Shown here: piece after piece, positions 9,854 to 17,074 of the stretch
Layout of the letters: every line of letters begins with the position of its first letter
How positions within the stretch are numbered: position 1 is the stretch's first letter
NCBI GenBank assembly: GCA_937920515.1
Contig: CALEUG010000004.1
Location: forward strand, 186,001 to 250,000
Origin: an uncultured bacterium
Lineage (GTDB): Bacteria; Acidobacteriota; Aminicenantia; Aminicenantales; Saccharicenantaceae
DNA: 64,000 nucleotides
Direction of reading: 5' to 3'
Translations under genes and position numbers: made by a program
The notes under the pieces: generated by a model
The model's database searches: none
Seen by the model: only the letters and a program-made list of their open reading frames with translations
Told to the model about the DNA's origin: nothing

Positions 9854-10210
9854 TCAGGAATAGGCGCCCCACTTGACCATGAGGATGATGATGGTGATGA
9901 GCAGGGCATAGATAACCAGGGTCTCAATCAGAACCAGGCCAAAAATCAGAATTCCCCTGATGTACTGCCCGGCGGCCGGGTTGCGGGAAATTCCCTCGCA
10001 GGCAGAAGAGATGGCCTTGGCCTGGCCGTAAGCTCCGGCTATGACCGCCAGGGTGATGACGCCGGCACCCACAATGATGGAAAGCTTGAACAGGTCAGCT
10101 CGGGCCGGGTCCACGGTCTGAGCGCTCAATGGAGTCAGCATCAAAGCCAGGAGAAAAATCAACAGACCGATGAACTTGCCTTTCTTTAACATCTTAAATC
10201 TCCTTTTCAT
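9854..10210 (-). CDS. atpE: F-type ATP synthase subunit c, sodium-binding signature
   Basis: A 118-residue c subunit, the proteolipid of the Fo rotor ring. Two membrane helices are separated by the polar loop around SRNPAAGQ. The ion carboxylate is E96. Aligned on the loop proline (P78), Q63, E96, T97 and Y101 fall at the positions of Q32, E65, S66 and Y70 of the Ilyobacter sodium ring, so the full sodium ligand set is present. An N-terminal stretch of about 30 residues (MKRRFKMLKKGKF then a hydrophobic run ending PLSAQ) looks like a cleavable signal sequence and makes the protein longer than the usual 70-90 residues. It overlaps atpB by one base (TAATG). Confidence 0.95.
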   Translation of the reverse strand: MKRRFKMLKKGKFIGLLIFLLALMLTPLSAQTVDPARADLFKLSIIVGAGVITLAVIAGAYGQAKAISSACEGISRNPAAGQYIRGILIFGLVLIETLVIYALLITIIILMVKWGAYS

Positions 10211-10956
10211 TAATGTTCTTCCTCGTGGGCTATTGCCCCGGCTATATAAATGCAGGTCAACAGGACGAAAACGTAGGCCTGAATCACTGCGGTGAAGATG
10301 GCGATGGCCATAAAAGGCAGTGGCAGAAGATAGGGAATGATGGAAGCGATGATCAGGATCAGTAGTTCCTCCGAAAAGATGTTGCCGAAAAGACGCATCG
10401 ACAGAGAGACCGGGCGGGAGAAATGGCTGATGATCTCGATCGGCAGCAGCAGCGGCGCCAGAAAGGGGTTGGAGCCAGTGAAGTGTTTCAGGTAGCCGAG
10501 CACTCCCTGGGTCCTGATCCCCTGCCAGTGATAATAAAGCCAGACCACCAGGGCACAGCCGAGGGTCACGTTCAGCTTGCTGGTGGGAGACATGAGCCCG
10601 GGAATCAGTCCGAGCAGGTTGGAGGTCATGATGAACAGGCCAACGGTGGTCACCAGCGGCAGGTACTTCTTTCCCTGCTCGCCGATGGTGTCGACAATCA
10701 GCCCCTCAAAGAAATCTATCAGGCTTTCCAGCACCACCTGGGTCTTGCCCGGGATGAGGCTCACCCGGCGTCCGGCCAGGCCCAGCAGGACGGACAGGAG
10801 GATGACCACTATCAGAGTCATAACCAGGTAATCGGGCAGCAGATGGGCCGGGTCTTTTACCCGCAGACCGAACAGCGCCAGGACTGCGGCCAGAGGCCTA
10901 CCCAGAATCAGATTAAAAAAATCAACTATCGGTAAGCCGTGCTCTAAGCCTTCCAT
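10210..10956 (-). CDS. atpB: F-type ATP synthase subunit a
   Basis: A 248-residue subunit a, the Fo stator that forms the ion half-channels against the c ring. The essential arginine is R188 in SMRLFGN, within RPVSLSMRLFGNIFSEE. The C-terminal helix ends AYVFVLLTCIYIAGA. The chosen ATG at 10956 gives MEGLEHGLPIVDFF. An in-frame extension upstream exists, but it reads through the previous gene in another frame and does not look like protein. The start lies 13 bases inside atpI. No atpF or F1 gene follows, so the rest of the enzyme must be encoded elsewhere. Confidence 0.94.
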   Translation of the reverse strand: MEGLEHGLPIVDFFNLILGRPLAAVLALFGLRVKDPAHLLPDYLVMTLIVVILLSVLLGLAGRRVSLIPGKTQVVLESLIDFFEGLIVDTIGEQGKKYLPLVTTVGLFIMTSNLLGLIPGLMSPTSKLNVTLGCALVVWLYYHWQGIRTQGVLGYLKHFTGSNPFLAPLLLPIEIISHFSRPVSLSMRLFGNIFSEELLILIIASIIPYLLPLPFMAIAIFTAVIQAYVFVLLTCIYIAGAIAHEEEH

Positions 10957-11336
10957 TGCTTTATTCCGGCCAGGTGCCTGACCGCCTCGGCCAGAATGGC
11001 CACCAGAATCAGAGAGAAGCCAGCAGCCAGAGCCAGGACCCGGACTTTGAAGAAAAAGATTATAGTTAAAAAGATAAGGCAAATCAACAGCAACCTCAGG
11101 CTATAAAAAAGGACCGCCCTTCGCCGGAGTTTAGCCGGGCCTGCCTGTAAATATTTATTTATAAATAACTTAAGAGAAACGAAGCCGGTGGCGGCCAGGG
11201 CTGCCCCGGCCAGAACCAGCGCCCCCGATACCAGCCCGCCCAGAAGAGCAGTGGGGATGGCCACAGCCAGTCCCAGAAAGAGGGTAACCCGGGGAACCCG
11301 TTTGATGGAGTTCTCTAACCAATCGTTGTTCATCAT
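10944..11336 (-). CDS. atpI: ATP synthase I-like small membrane protein
   Basis: A 130-residue protein with four hydrophobic segments (about 15-33, 36-55, 73-92 and 97-118), consistent with the ATP-synt_I family found at the head of atp operons, where it is thought to help assemble the c ring. Sequence identity in this family is weak. The call rests on length, topology and its place between atpZ and atpB. Two adjacent ATGs (MMNNDW) are possible starts. Confidence 0.7.
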   Translation of the reverse strand: MMNNDWLENSIKRVPRVTLFLGLAVAIPTALLGGLVSGALVLAGAALAATGFVSLKLFINKYLQAGPAKLRRRAVLFYSLRLLLICLIFLTIIFFFKVRVLALAAGFSLILVAILAEAVRHLAGIKQWKA

Positions 11337-11373
11337 GCACTTTTCACCATTCTATCCGGGCCTCCCGAGATAT

Positions 11374-11628
11374 TCAATTGCTTTCGGGCGGTTTTTCTCC
11401 CGGTTCGCTGTTTTCCAGAAGGTATCTCCTGACACCCCGGAAAAGATTTAACAGGCCAGAAGCCACCCCCAGCAGCAACCAGGTTAACAGCATCCAGGGG
11501 GCAGTTTTCAGCCAGCGGTCGAGCAGGTAACCAATGGCCAGCCCCACAGCTATGGAGGAAGGCAGGATCATCACCAGGGAAGAAATCTCCGCCAGCTTCT
11601 TGAGGTCGGCTTCCCTGGGTATTCTCAC
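11374..11628 (-). CDS. atpZ: AtpZ/AtpI-family protein (first gene of the Fo cluster)
   Basis: An 84-residue protein with two membrane helices (about 15-34 and 44-64). The pattern AVGLAIGYLLDRWL followed by a short loop and LLLGVASGLLNLFR is typical of the AtpZ (ATPase_gene1) family. Members have been linked to c-ring assembly or to Mg/Ca transport with AtpI. The start is GTG at 11628. It is the first gene of atpZ-atpI-atpB-atpE. The C-terminus is hydrophilic (SEPGEKPPESN). Confidence 0.82.
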   Translation of the reverse strand: MRIPREADLKKLAEISSLVMILPSSIAVGLAIGYLLDRWLKTAPWMLLTWLLLGVASGLLNLFRGVRRYLLENSEPGEKPPESN

Positions 11629-11650
11629 CTTAGGCCTTTTCCTGATTCGG

Positions 11651-11680
11651 ATTATATATTATCACCGGGAGACCTGAAAC
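11651..11680 (-). promoter_or_regulatory. Putative -10 region for the atp cluster
   Basis: Read on the minus strand, a perfect TATAAT occupies 11656-11651, about 23 bases before the GTG of atpZ. The best -35 match, GTTTCA at 11680-11675 with an 18-base spacer, is poor. The -10 hexamer is clear but the promoter as a whole is tentative. Confidence 0.35.
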
Positions 11681-11699
11681 ACCACGGCGGTCGGGCAAC

Positions 11700-11728
11700 T
11701 TGCTTTTCGGCCCTGAATCGATTAAAAT
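11700..11728 (+). promoter_or_regulatory. Putative promoter for the small repeat protein
   Basis: TTGCTT at 11700-11705 and TAAAAT at 11723-11728 are 17 bases apart. They place a transcription start about 20 bases before the ATG at 11755, with GGGAG as ribosome-binding site 8 bases before the ATG. The promoter faces away from the atp promoter in the same gap. Confidence 0.5.
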
Positions 11729-11754
11729 TCAGAATATAAAAGGGAGATCTGAAG

Positions 11755-12189
11755 ATGACCTGTGTGCTGAAATTTAGACTCCGGATGGTTCTCCAGATCC
11801 TGCTGATATCCTGCCTGGTGTTAATTCTATCCGGAAGCACCTGGCAAAACCAGCAGACCCCTGTTTCCCCTCAGGTTGACCCTTTCTACCTGAGGTTGTT
11901 TGATGAAGGGCTGGACGCTTTCAACCGGGGTGATTTCCAGGAAGCCTTCGAGAACCTGAAAATAGCGGCTTTTGGACTCCTGAATGAACCGGATTTACTG
12001 GGAGAAGCTTTCGTTTACCTGACGCTATCTGCCTATAATCTTAAAAAAACTGACCAGGTTGAATATTATCTAAGAGAGATTTCCCGGTTCAAACTCAACA
12101 ACCGCATCCGCAGCTCAAAGCTTCCAGAAAAAATAAAAGACCAGTTCGCCAGAATCCAGTCCAGTGTTAAGAATGGCCTGAACGGCTAA
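11755..12189 (+). CDS. Small exported TPR-like protein of unknown function
   Basis: A 144-residue protein. The first 26 residues form a signal peptide or membrane anchor (a basic start, then VLQILLISCLVLILSG). The mature part is helical and reads as one to two tetratricopeptide-like units: LFDEGLDAFNRGDFQEAFEN near 44-63 and AFVYLTLSAYNLKKTDQVEYYL near 80-101. It probably acts in the periplasm. I do not recognise a named family. It stands alone between the divergent atp cluster and the convergent glycosidase, with a clear promoter and ribosome-binding site. An internal ATG at codon 11 could be the true start. Confidence 0.65.
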   Translation: MTCVLKFRLRMVLQILLISCLVLILSGSTWQNQQTPVSPQVDPFYLRLFDEGLDAFNRGDFQEAFENLKIAAFGLLNEPDLLGEAFVYLTLSAYNLKKTDQVEYYLREISRFKLNNRIRSSKLPEKIKDQFARIQSSVKNGLNG

Positions 12190-12206
12190 ACCGTCTAACT
12201 ATTTAA

Positions 12207-13382
12207 TCAGTCTATTTCAAGACCAAGTGCCCGGGCCACCTTTTTGTCCGGAACGGCCTTCCCATTTTTTCTGTAAATCAGGCCGAATCCCCCCTCATAC
12301 TCCCACATGGCCCAGCTTATGCTGAACTTTTCCAGTGCCTTCCGGACGTCATGAATCCAGGCTATCCGGTATGGTGGCAGACAGTAAGTCCGGTAAGCTC
12401 CGAACTCGTTGCAGATCAACCTGACCCTGTGCCGGGCAGCCCATTCGGCCGCCTGCTTTATTCTGTTTTCAATTCTGACCGCATCCCACCTTTCCTCGCC
12501 GTAAGCCTCCAGGGCCTTCTTCAGCTCTTCCGGGCCTACCAGGGAAATTGCTTTCAGCACTGCCTCAGGCGACGAAGGATAAGGAACGCGCCTCAGCTTC
12601 TTGACCAGCTCCGAACTCCAGTGAGCCCCCTGGTGGGTGAAAAGATGAGGCTCGTAGAAATGAAAACAGTACCAGATGTTGCTATCATCCAGGGGCTCCA
12701 GGGTCAGCAGGGTGGACAGGTTTGACCAGAAAGCTCCGGTGGCCAGGATGGTATGGCGGGGAAGCCTGGCCCGGATGCGGGCAATAAGCTGTTTCTGGAT
12801 GGGCGGCCAGCGGTATTCTTCTCCCAGAAAAACAGGTTCATTCATGGGCTCGACAATCAGCCAGTCCGGGTCAAAAGACGACAGCTTCTCGGCCAGCTTT
12901 TCCCAGAAATCAATAAACTCCTCGGTGAAGGCCGCATCCCGGCCAAGTGGCCCTGAATAATCGGAACCGCCGGTCTTCTGAGAAACGCTGTGCAGGTCAA
13001 AATTGACCGCCAGCCCGCTGTTTATTATTTTTTTTATCCCGGTCAGCAACAGTTCGAGGGACTCCGGGTTCAATTTGTCTTCCCTGTCCCGGTCATAAAT
13101 ATTGGCCATGTCAACCGGAACGCGGACGTAGGTCAGTCCCAGTTTCCGGATTATGGCCAGGTCAGTGTCGGAATATTTCTTTTCCAGGGGCCGCAGGGGC
13201 CCGTCGTTAAGCCAGAACCAGTAAGGCAGGTTTATCCCCCGGGAAAAACGCCGGTAGCGGGCCTCCTCGGCCAGAGCCTCCCCGGCCAGGAGCTGGACAC
13301 ATATCGAGGCTAAAATTAAAATAGCAAGAAAAGCTGAAATGCAGTTACGAACCTTGGCCATATCCCCATCCTTTCTCATCAT
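12207..13382 (-). CDS. Secreted glycoside hydrolase family 5 (cellulase-like)
   Basis: A 391-residue secreted glycosidase. After a signal peptide (about 1-40, ending AEEARYR) comes a TIM-barrel GH5 domain. The acid/base glutamate is E182 in VEPMNEP and the nucleophile is E326 in CNEFGAY. RVPVDMANIY and NFDLHS are further GH5 strands. The ATG at 13382 has GGAG six bases upstream. A longer frame to a TTG at 13436 is less likely, and MAKVRN at 13361 is an alternative. As last gene of the polysaccharide cluster it probably trims, or acts during export of, the polymer, as PslG does elsewhere. The substrate is inferred, not shown. Confidence 0.82.
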   Translation of the reverse strand: MMRKDGDMAKVRNCISAFLAILILASICVQLLAGEALAEEARYRRFSRGINLPYWFWLNDGPLRPLEKKYSDTDLAIIRKLGLTYVRVPVDMANIYDRDREDKLNPESLELLLTGIKKIINSGLAVNFDLHSVSQKTGGSDYSGPLGRDAAFTEEFIDFWEKLAEKLSSFDPDWLIVEPMNEPVFLGEEYRWPPIQKQLIARIRARLPRHTILATGAFWSNLSTLLTLEPLDDSNIWYCFHFYEPHLFTHQGAHWSSELVKKLRRVPYPSSPEAVLKAISLVGPEELKKALEAYGEERWDAVRIENRIKQAAEWAARHRVRLICNEFGAYRTYCLPPYRIAWIHDVRKALEKFSISWAMWEYEGGFGLIYRKNGKAVPDKKVARALGLEID

Positions 13383-13432
13383 CAGAGGCTCCTTTCCCGG
13401 TCCTGAGCGAAGCAGGGCCAGACAGACCGCTT

Positions 13433-15541
13433 TCAATCCAGCCGGCTGAGCTCGGCCAGCCTGGATTCCAGGCTTTGTGTCTCCTTATAATTCTGCTTCC
13501 ACCTTCTCTTCAATTTATCAAGGAATGCGGGGTCGGCAGCTGTCATTCTGTTAAGATTCCGCCGCAGCCATTCCCTTTCCGCCCCTTCCAGCAGCGGCCA
13601 CTGTTCCAGAAACACCAGGGCAATGTTGAGAAAAAGAAACTCGTTATAAGGATGGCGCTTCAAAGCTTCCTGGCAGAGCAACCGTCCCTTGTCGGCATAG
13701 GTAAGCAGAGGATAGTTATGCAGAAAATATACCTTGCTGAGTTCCCAGAGAAAAGAATGGTCAACCGGATTCCCGGCTATCGCTCGCTGCAGGGCTTCCC
13801 TGGCTGCGTCCAGAAACGGCTCAGCCCTTTCGGCCTGGCCGAACTCTATCTCGGCCATAGCCCGCTGCAGGCGCAGCCGACCCAGCTCGGCATAGAAAGC
13901 CGGGAAGGGATAATACCTGACGGCCTTTTCCAGGCGAACCTCAAGCTCCGGGAAATTGCTCTCCAGGCTCCTGATATTATTCCGCTCTTCTTTATAACGA
14001 AAATAATTCCAGTATCCCGAATAGAAGGCGACTGAAAGCGCCAGGATTATCAGGCTTATAACCAGGCCCAGAAAGATGAGGATTCTTTTTCCGGCCGGCT
14101 GCCCGCTGGTTTCGGCTGTCATGGGCTCCATCTCCCTTTTCTCCGTGATAAGCGGCACTTTGACCGCCAGAACAAACAGACTCAACCAGACGAGGGCATT
14201 GCCAGGCATCCTCAGGCTGAAATCAGTAAGGCTATGGAAGAGAATGGCAAAAACACCCATCAGTGCCCCCAGGCCAATCCCCTTGGCCAGCGGGTCACGG
14301 CTTTTAAGCCAGCTTCCTAAAGCCAGGGCAAAACCCAGTATTGCGGCCAGAATCAGGGCCGCCCCTCCGGCCAGACCGGTTTCAGCCAGTATTTCCAGGT
14401 AATCGTTATGGGCATGGCTGAGGATAACATTTAAGTCCTTCGAAAAGTAATGATTTATGGCCTGGAGGTAGGTCCCCAGCCCGCAACCCATAAGAGGATA
14501 GTCGGAAATAAGGTCAAGCGTACAGGAATAAAAAAGAAGCCGGTTGTGGTCAAAAAAACCACCCTGGGCGAATCTTTCCAGAACGGGTTCGATACCCACC
14601 AGCACCACTGACAGCAGTACCAGGAGCACCACCACCCTGACCAGCCTTTTTTCGGTTTTCTTCTGGCCCGAGATGCTGGTCAGGGACAGCAGCAGCAGGG
14701 TCAAAAAAAAGGCAACTATGAAGATTATGATACCCGAACGGCAACGGGAAAAAAACAACCCGAGGCCTATGACCAGAGGGGGTACTATGAAAAGCAGCGA
14801 CTTCTGGACCTGCTCCTGCCCGAACCTAACTATTTTCTGCCTCCAGCTGAGGCCCGGCTTCAAGGTAAAAAATTCCGAGCGAACCAGGAAATAACCCAGG
14901 CTCAGCGGGAAAAGCATCTCCAGAAAAGCGGAATAATGGTCGCGGTTAACAAAGGTGCCAAAAGCGCTGCCTGAATAATAGCGGTTAACCCAGGTGAAAA
15001 TGCGGTTGGTCCCTCCAAAAAATTCCGAAAGCCCGTAGAGGGCCTGGAAAACTCCGGCGCTGATCAGGGTAAAAGCCAGTGCCCTGATTCTGGCCCGGCT
15101 GGTCAGCACCCTGGACAGCAGGAAAACAAAAGCGGCATAGGACAGGTATCTGACCAGTTCGTAGGCGCTGCCAGAGGGAGAAAGGGAAAAAGTCTGGGTC
15201 TGGAATTCAGGTGACTCAAACACACCTGCTTCAACCAGAGAATACCGCCAGGACCAGGCCACCGGGGAAAGAGTTCTGACAAGAGCCTCAGGCCAGGGGA
15301 CAAGCTGCACCAGGGCCACCAGGAAAAACAGGCCGGTAAGAAAATATACCGGGCGGTAAGGCCTGAGCCCACCGGCTGGAATATCCACCGGTTTCCGCCT
15401 TAACATAGAAACCAGGTAGACCAGGAGGAGAACCCAGATGACCACTTCCAGGCCCAGCACTGCCCACTCGATGTTGCCGCCAAAAGGAAGAGGCATAAGC
15501 CAAAGGAGAAGGCAAAGCGCAACGAAGATAAAGCTATCCAT
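13433..15541 (-). CDS. O-antigen ligase/Wzy-type polymerase with C-terminal TPR-like region
   Basis: A 702-residue inner-membrane protein with about a dozen hydrophobic segments over residues 1-520, then a soluble helical tail of about 180 residues. The Wzy_C signature region is visible as FVNRDHYSAFLEMLFPLSLG near 200-220 and LSHAHNDYLEILAETGLAGG near 372-391. Such proteins join or ligate polysaccharide repeat units at the periplasmic face. The tail (for example LRLQRAMAEIEFGQAERAEPFLDAA) reads like TPR units, a common arrangement in exopolysaccharide polymerases. Polymerase and ligase cannot be told apart from sequence. Context with Wzc/Wza favours polymerase. Confidence 0.85.
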   Translation of the reverse strand: MDSFIFVALCLLLWLMPLPFGGNIEWAVLGLEVVIWVLLLVYLVSMLRRKPVDIPAGGLRPYRPVYFLTGLFFLVALVQLVPWPEALVRTLSPVAWSWRYSLVEAGVFESPEFQTQTFSLSPSGSAYELVRYLSYAAFVFLLSRVLTSRARIRALAFTLISAGVFQALYGLSEFFGGTNRIFTWVNRYYSGSAFGTFVNRDHYSAFLEMLFPLSLGYFLVRSEFFTLKPGLSWRQKIVRFGQEQVQKSLLFIVPPLVIGLGLFFSRCRSGIIIFIVAFFLTLLLLSLTSISGQKKTEKRLVRVVVLLVLLSVVLVGIEPVLERFAQGGFFDHNRLLFYSCTLDLISDYPLMGCGLGTYLQAINHYFSKDLNVILSHAHNDYLEILAETGLAGGAALILAAILGFALALGSWLKSRDPLAKGIGLGALMGVFAILFHSLTDFSLRMPGNALVWLSLFVLAVKVPLITEKREMEPMTAETSGQPAGKRILIFLGLVISLIILALSVAFYSGYWNYFRYKEERNNIRSLESNFPELEVRLEKAVRYYPFPAFYAELGRLRLQRAMAEIEFGQAERAEPFLDAAREALQRAIAGNPVDHSFLWELSKVYFLHNYPLLTYADKGRLLCQEALKRHPYNEFLFLNIALVFLEQWPLLEGAEREWLRRNLNRMTAADPAFLDKLKRRWKQNYKETQSLESRLAELSRLD

Positions 15542-15559
15542 CCTGATTTTCTGAAGATT

Positions 15560-15583
15560 ATTATAAGTCAGCCAGACTTATAA
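15560..15583 (-). promoter_or_regulatory. Inverted repeat over a -10 hexamer upstream of the polymerase gene
   Basis: TTATAAGTC (15561-15569) and GACTTATAA (15575-15583) form a perfect 9-bp inverted repeat with a 5-base centre. On the minus strand a TATAAT at 15565-15560 lies within the inner arm, about 20 bases before the polymerase ATG at 15541. This looks like an operator placed over a promoter. No good -35 is seen, which would fit an activator-dependent or weak promoter. Confidence 0.45.
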
Positions 15584-15625
15584 GGGTAGATTAATTTTCT
15601 GCAGAACAGCCGCCTGCTGGAAAGA

Positions 15626-15641
15626 TTTCTGCCGGCAGAAA
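15626..15641 (-). terminator. Palindromic hairpin just after the carboxypeptidase-regulatory-like gene
   Basis: A perfect 16-base palindrome (TTTCTGCC then GGCAGAAA) starts 4 bases after the stop codon at 15646 and can fold as a 6-bp stem with a CCGG loop. On the minus strand it is followed by TCTTTCC, which is only a poor T tract. It may be a weak terminator or an mRNA-stabilising hairpin. Confidence 0.3.
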
Positions 15642-15645
15642 CTTG

Positions 15646-16179
15646 TTACTTCTTGGAGGGAGAGGCTTCTTCCTTGCCTTCCAGGAGCTTGAAGGTCCCG
15701 TAGAGAGCCAGGGTGGTGGCCACCATCAGAACGGCGATTCCGACGGGCGTCTTGAAAAAGGAGACTCTTTCCTTTTCAGTTGGTTCAACATTCTCCTGGC
15801 CCAGGCCGGAGGCGGCCCCTGCCTTGAGCGCCAGCGACAGCTTGCCGATTTCTCCTCCTCTTACAACCATTATGTAGGGGAAATTGTAGTCACCGTCCTG
15901 TGCAGTAATTCCAAGTATGTACTTGCCTTCTTTGAGCTTCTCGAGCTTATAAGAGCCGCTGGCATCGGTCGGAGCGCTTACATACTCTTTTCCGTCGTCA
16001 ACGTTGCGGACCTTAACCACCGCGTTCTGAACGGGCGTCTTCATATCGCTTCCGTAGATGAACCCGACCAGCGAACCGGTGGGCGCGGCCAGGGTTTCAG
16101 CTGGCAGCAGCAAGAGCATAAAGGCCAGTAGAACCATCCCTGACAAAGCGGGAGACCGATAAATATCTTTGCGGAGCAT
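15646..16179 (-). CDS. Carboxypeptidase-regulatory-like domain protein with C-terminal membrane anchor
   Basis: A 177-residue exported protein with a signal peptide (1-32, ending ETLAAPT). One CarboxypepD_reg-like beta-sandwich follows (about 33-115; SLVGFIYGSDMKTPVQNAVV, then SGSYKLEKLKEGKY). After it comes a linker containing GQENVEPTEKERVSF, then one membrane helix (about 142-165) and a short basic tail. Such domains bind surfaces or polymers; the function here is unknown. It has a strong ribosome-binding site (GGGAGG five bases before ATG) and its own promoter inside the polysaccharide cluster, suggesting high expression. It could anchor the export machinery or the polymer to the inner membrane. 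Confidence 0.72.
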   Translation of the reverse strand: MLRKDIYRSPALSGMVLLAFMLLLLPAETLAAPTGSLVGFIYGSDMKTPVQNAVVKVRNVDDGKEYVSAPTDASGSYKLEKLKEGKYILGITAQDGDYNFPYIMVVRGGEIGKLSLALKAGAASGLGQENVEPTEKERVSFFKTPVGIAVLMVATTLALYGTFKLLEGKEEASPSKK

Positions 16180-16200
16180 AATTACCTCCCTTTCTATTAT

Positions 16201-16229
16201 AATATAGTCGTTTTATTCGGTCTTTTCAA
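16201..16229 (-). promoter_or_regulatory. Putative promoter for the anchored regulatory-like protein
   Basis: On the minus strand TTGAAA (16229-16224) and TATATT (16206-16201) are 17 bases apart. A second overlapping hexamer, TATAAT at 16201-16196, lies just downstream. Either places a start close before the ATG at 16179. It splits the polysaccharide cluster into two transcription units. Confidence 0.5.
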
Positions 16230-16241
16230 GCAATATTTTTT

Positions 16242-17069
16242 TTAGCCCCCGAACAGGCCGAACAATTTCCGGCCGCGCGAAGGACAGACCGGCCGACCCA
16301 GCTCCGGAACCAACCGGTTGTTAAGAATGGCCTCGGGGACATCGCGGGCCAGGGCTTCTGCCGTTTCCTGGCCGACTATTCGGGCGGCGGCCTCCACCCC
16401 GTGGCTCAGAACCGGCCGCCTGTTTTTTGAATCATGGGCATCGGAGGCCATCAGGTGTACCAGATGATGCTTCAGGAAGATTTCAGCCCTCTTCTTGACT
16501 TCTGACCCGAAACCGCCGGTAAGACTGCCGGCCGTCAGCTGGGCCAGGCAACCGCGGCTTACCAGGTCAAACAGAATTTCCGGCTGCCGCCCGAGCAGGT
16601 CGTTTCGTTCCGGGTGGCTGATGATGGGGGTATAACCGGCCAGCATCATCCGGTAAAAAAGGTCCCGGGTCCCGGCCGGAATCTGGTCTGATGGAAATTC
16701 GACAAATACATACTCGCTCTGATTTATGCTCAGGGTCCTGTCTCCCACTTCTCGCACCAGGTCAGGGTGGATGAAAACCTCGGCCCCGCGGAAAAACATT
16801 ACCCGGTTTTCATCTTTATAACGTTCATAAAACTGGCCGAAACGTTCCTCCAGGGTTTCCTGACTGTCCTGGTGGCGGGAAAAGCGGAAAATATGAGGGG
16901 TCAGGCAGACCGCCCCTATGCCGTCGGAGGCGGCTATCTCCACCATCCTATCCGTTTCCTCCCAGCTCTCCGCCCCGTCGTCCCAGTCGGGCAGAAGATG
17001 GGTGTGCAGGTCGATCAGGCTACCGCCGGCGGAATTCCGGCTGAAATAGGTCTTGACTTTGATATCCAC
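16242..17069 (-). CDS. CpsB/Wzb-type PHP-domain tyrosine-protein phosphatase
   Basis: A 275-residue PHP-fold metal-dependent phosphatase of the CpsB/CapC/YwqE family, which dephosphorylates the tyrosine tail of the partner kinase and so controls polymer export. Metal-ligand motifs are DLHTHLLPDWDDGAE near residues 21-35, LTPHIFR near 56, IISHPERN near 153 and SDAHDSKNRRP near 209. It starts at GTG 17069, five bases after the kinase gene, with a weak ribosome-binding site. This placement directly downstream of the kinase is the usual one. PHP-type phosphatases are typical of Firmicutes but also occur in diderm lineages. Confidence 0.9.
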   Translation of the reverse strand: MDIKVKTYFSRNSAGGSLIDLHTHLLPDWDDGAESWEETDRMVEIAASDGIGAVCLTPHIFRFSRHQDSQETLEERFGQFYERYKDENRVMFFRGAEVFIHPDLVREVGDRTLSINQSEYVFVEFPSDQIPAGTRDLFYRMMLAGYTPIISHPERNDLLGRQPEILFDLVSRGCLAQLTAGSLTGGFGSEVKKRAEIFLKHHLVHLMASDAHDSKNRRPVLSHGVEAAARIVGQETAEALARDVPEAILNNRLVPELGRPVCPSRGRKLFGLFGG

Positions 17070-17074
17070 GACTT

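Noticed and set aside
9121-9876. Long open frame antisense to the YihY gene
   Set aside because: Its translation is low-complexity (Gln/Gly/Glu-rich) with no family resemblance, and the opposite strand encodes a recognisable membrane protein.
10423-10935. Open frame antisense to atpB
   Set aside because: It mirrors a well-conserved gene and has no ribosome-binding site or domain.
10957-11082. Upstream extension of atpB
   Set aside because: The added residues are Gly/Ser/Pro-rich and overlap atpI in another frame; the ATG at 10956 gives the normal subunit a start.
11755-11850. Lipobox in the small TPR-like protein (LISC near residue 20)
   Set aside because: The hydrophobic core continues after the cysteine, so cleavage there is unlikely.
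12182-12194. Small inverted repeat ACGG/CCGT at a gene end
   Set aside because: Only four base pairs, with no T tract; too weak to call a terminator.
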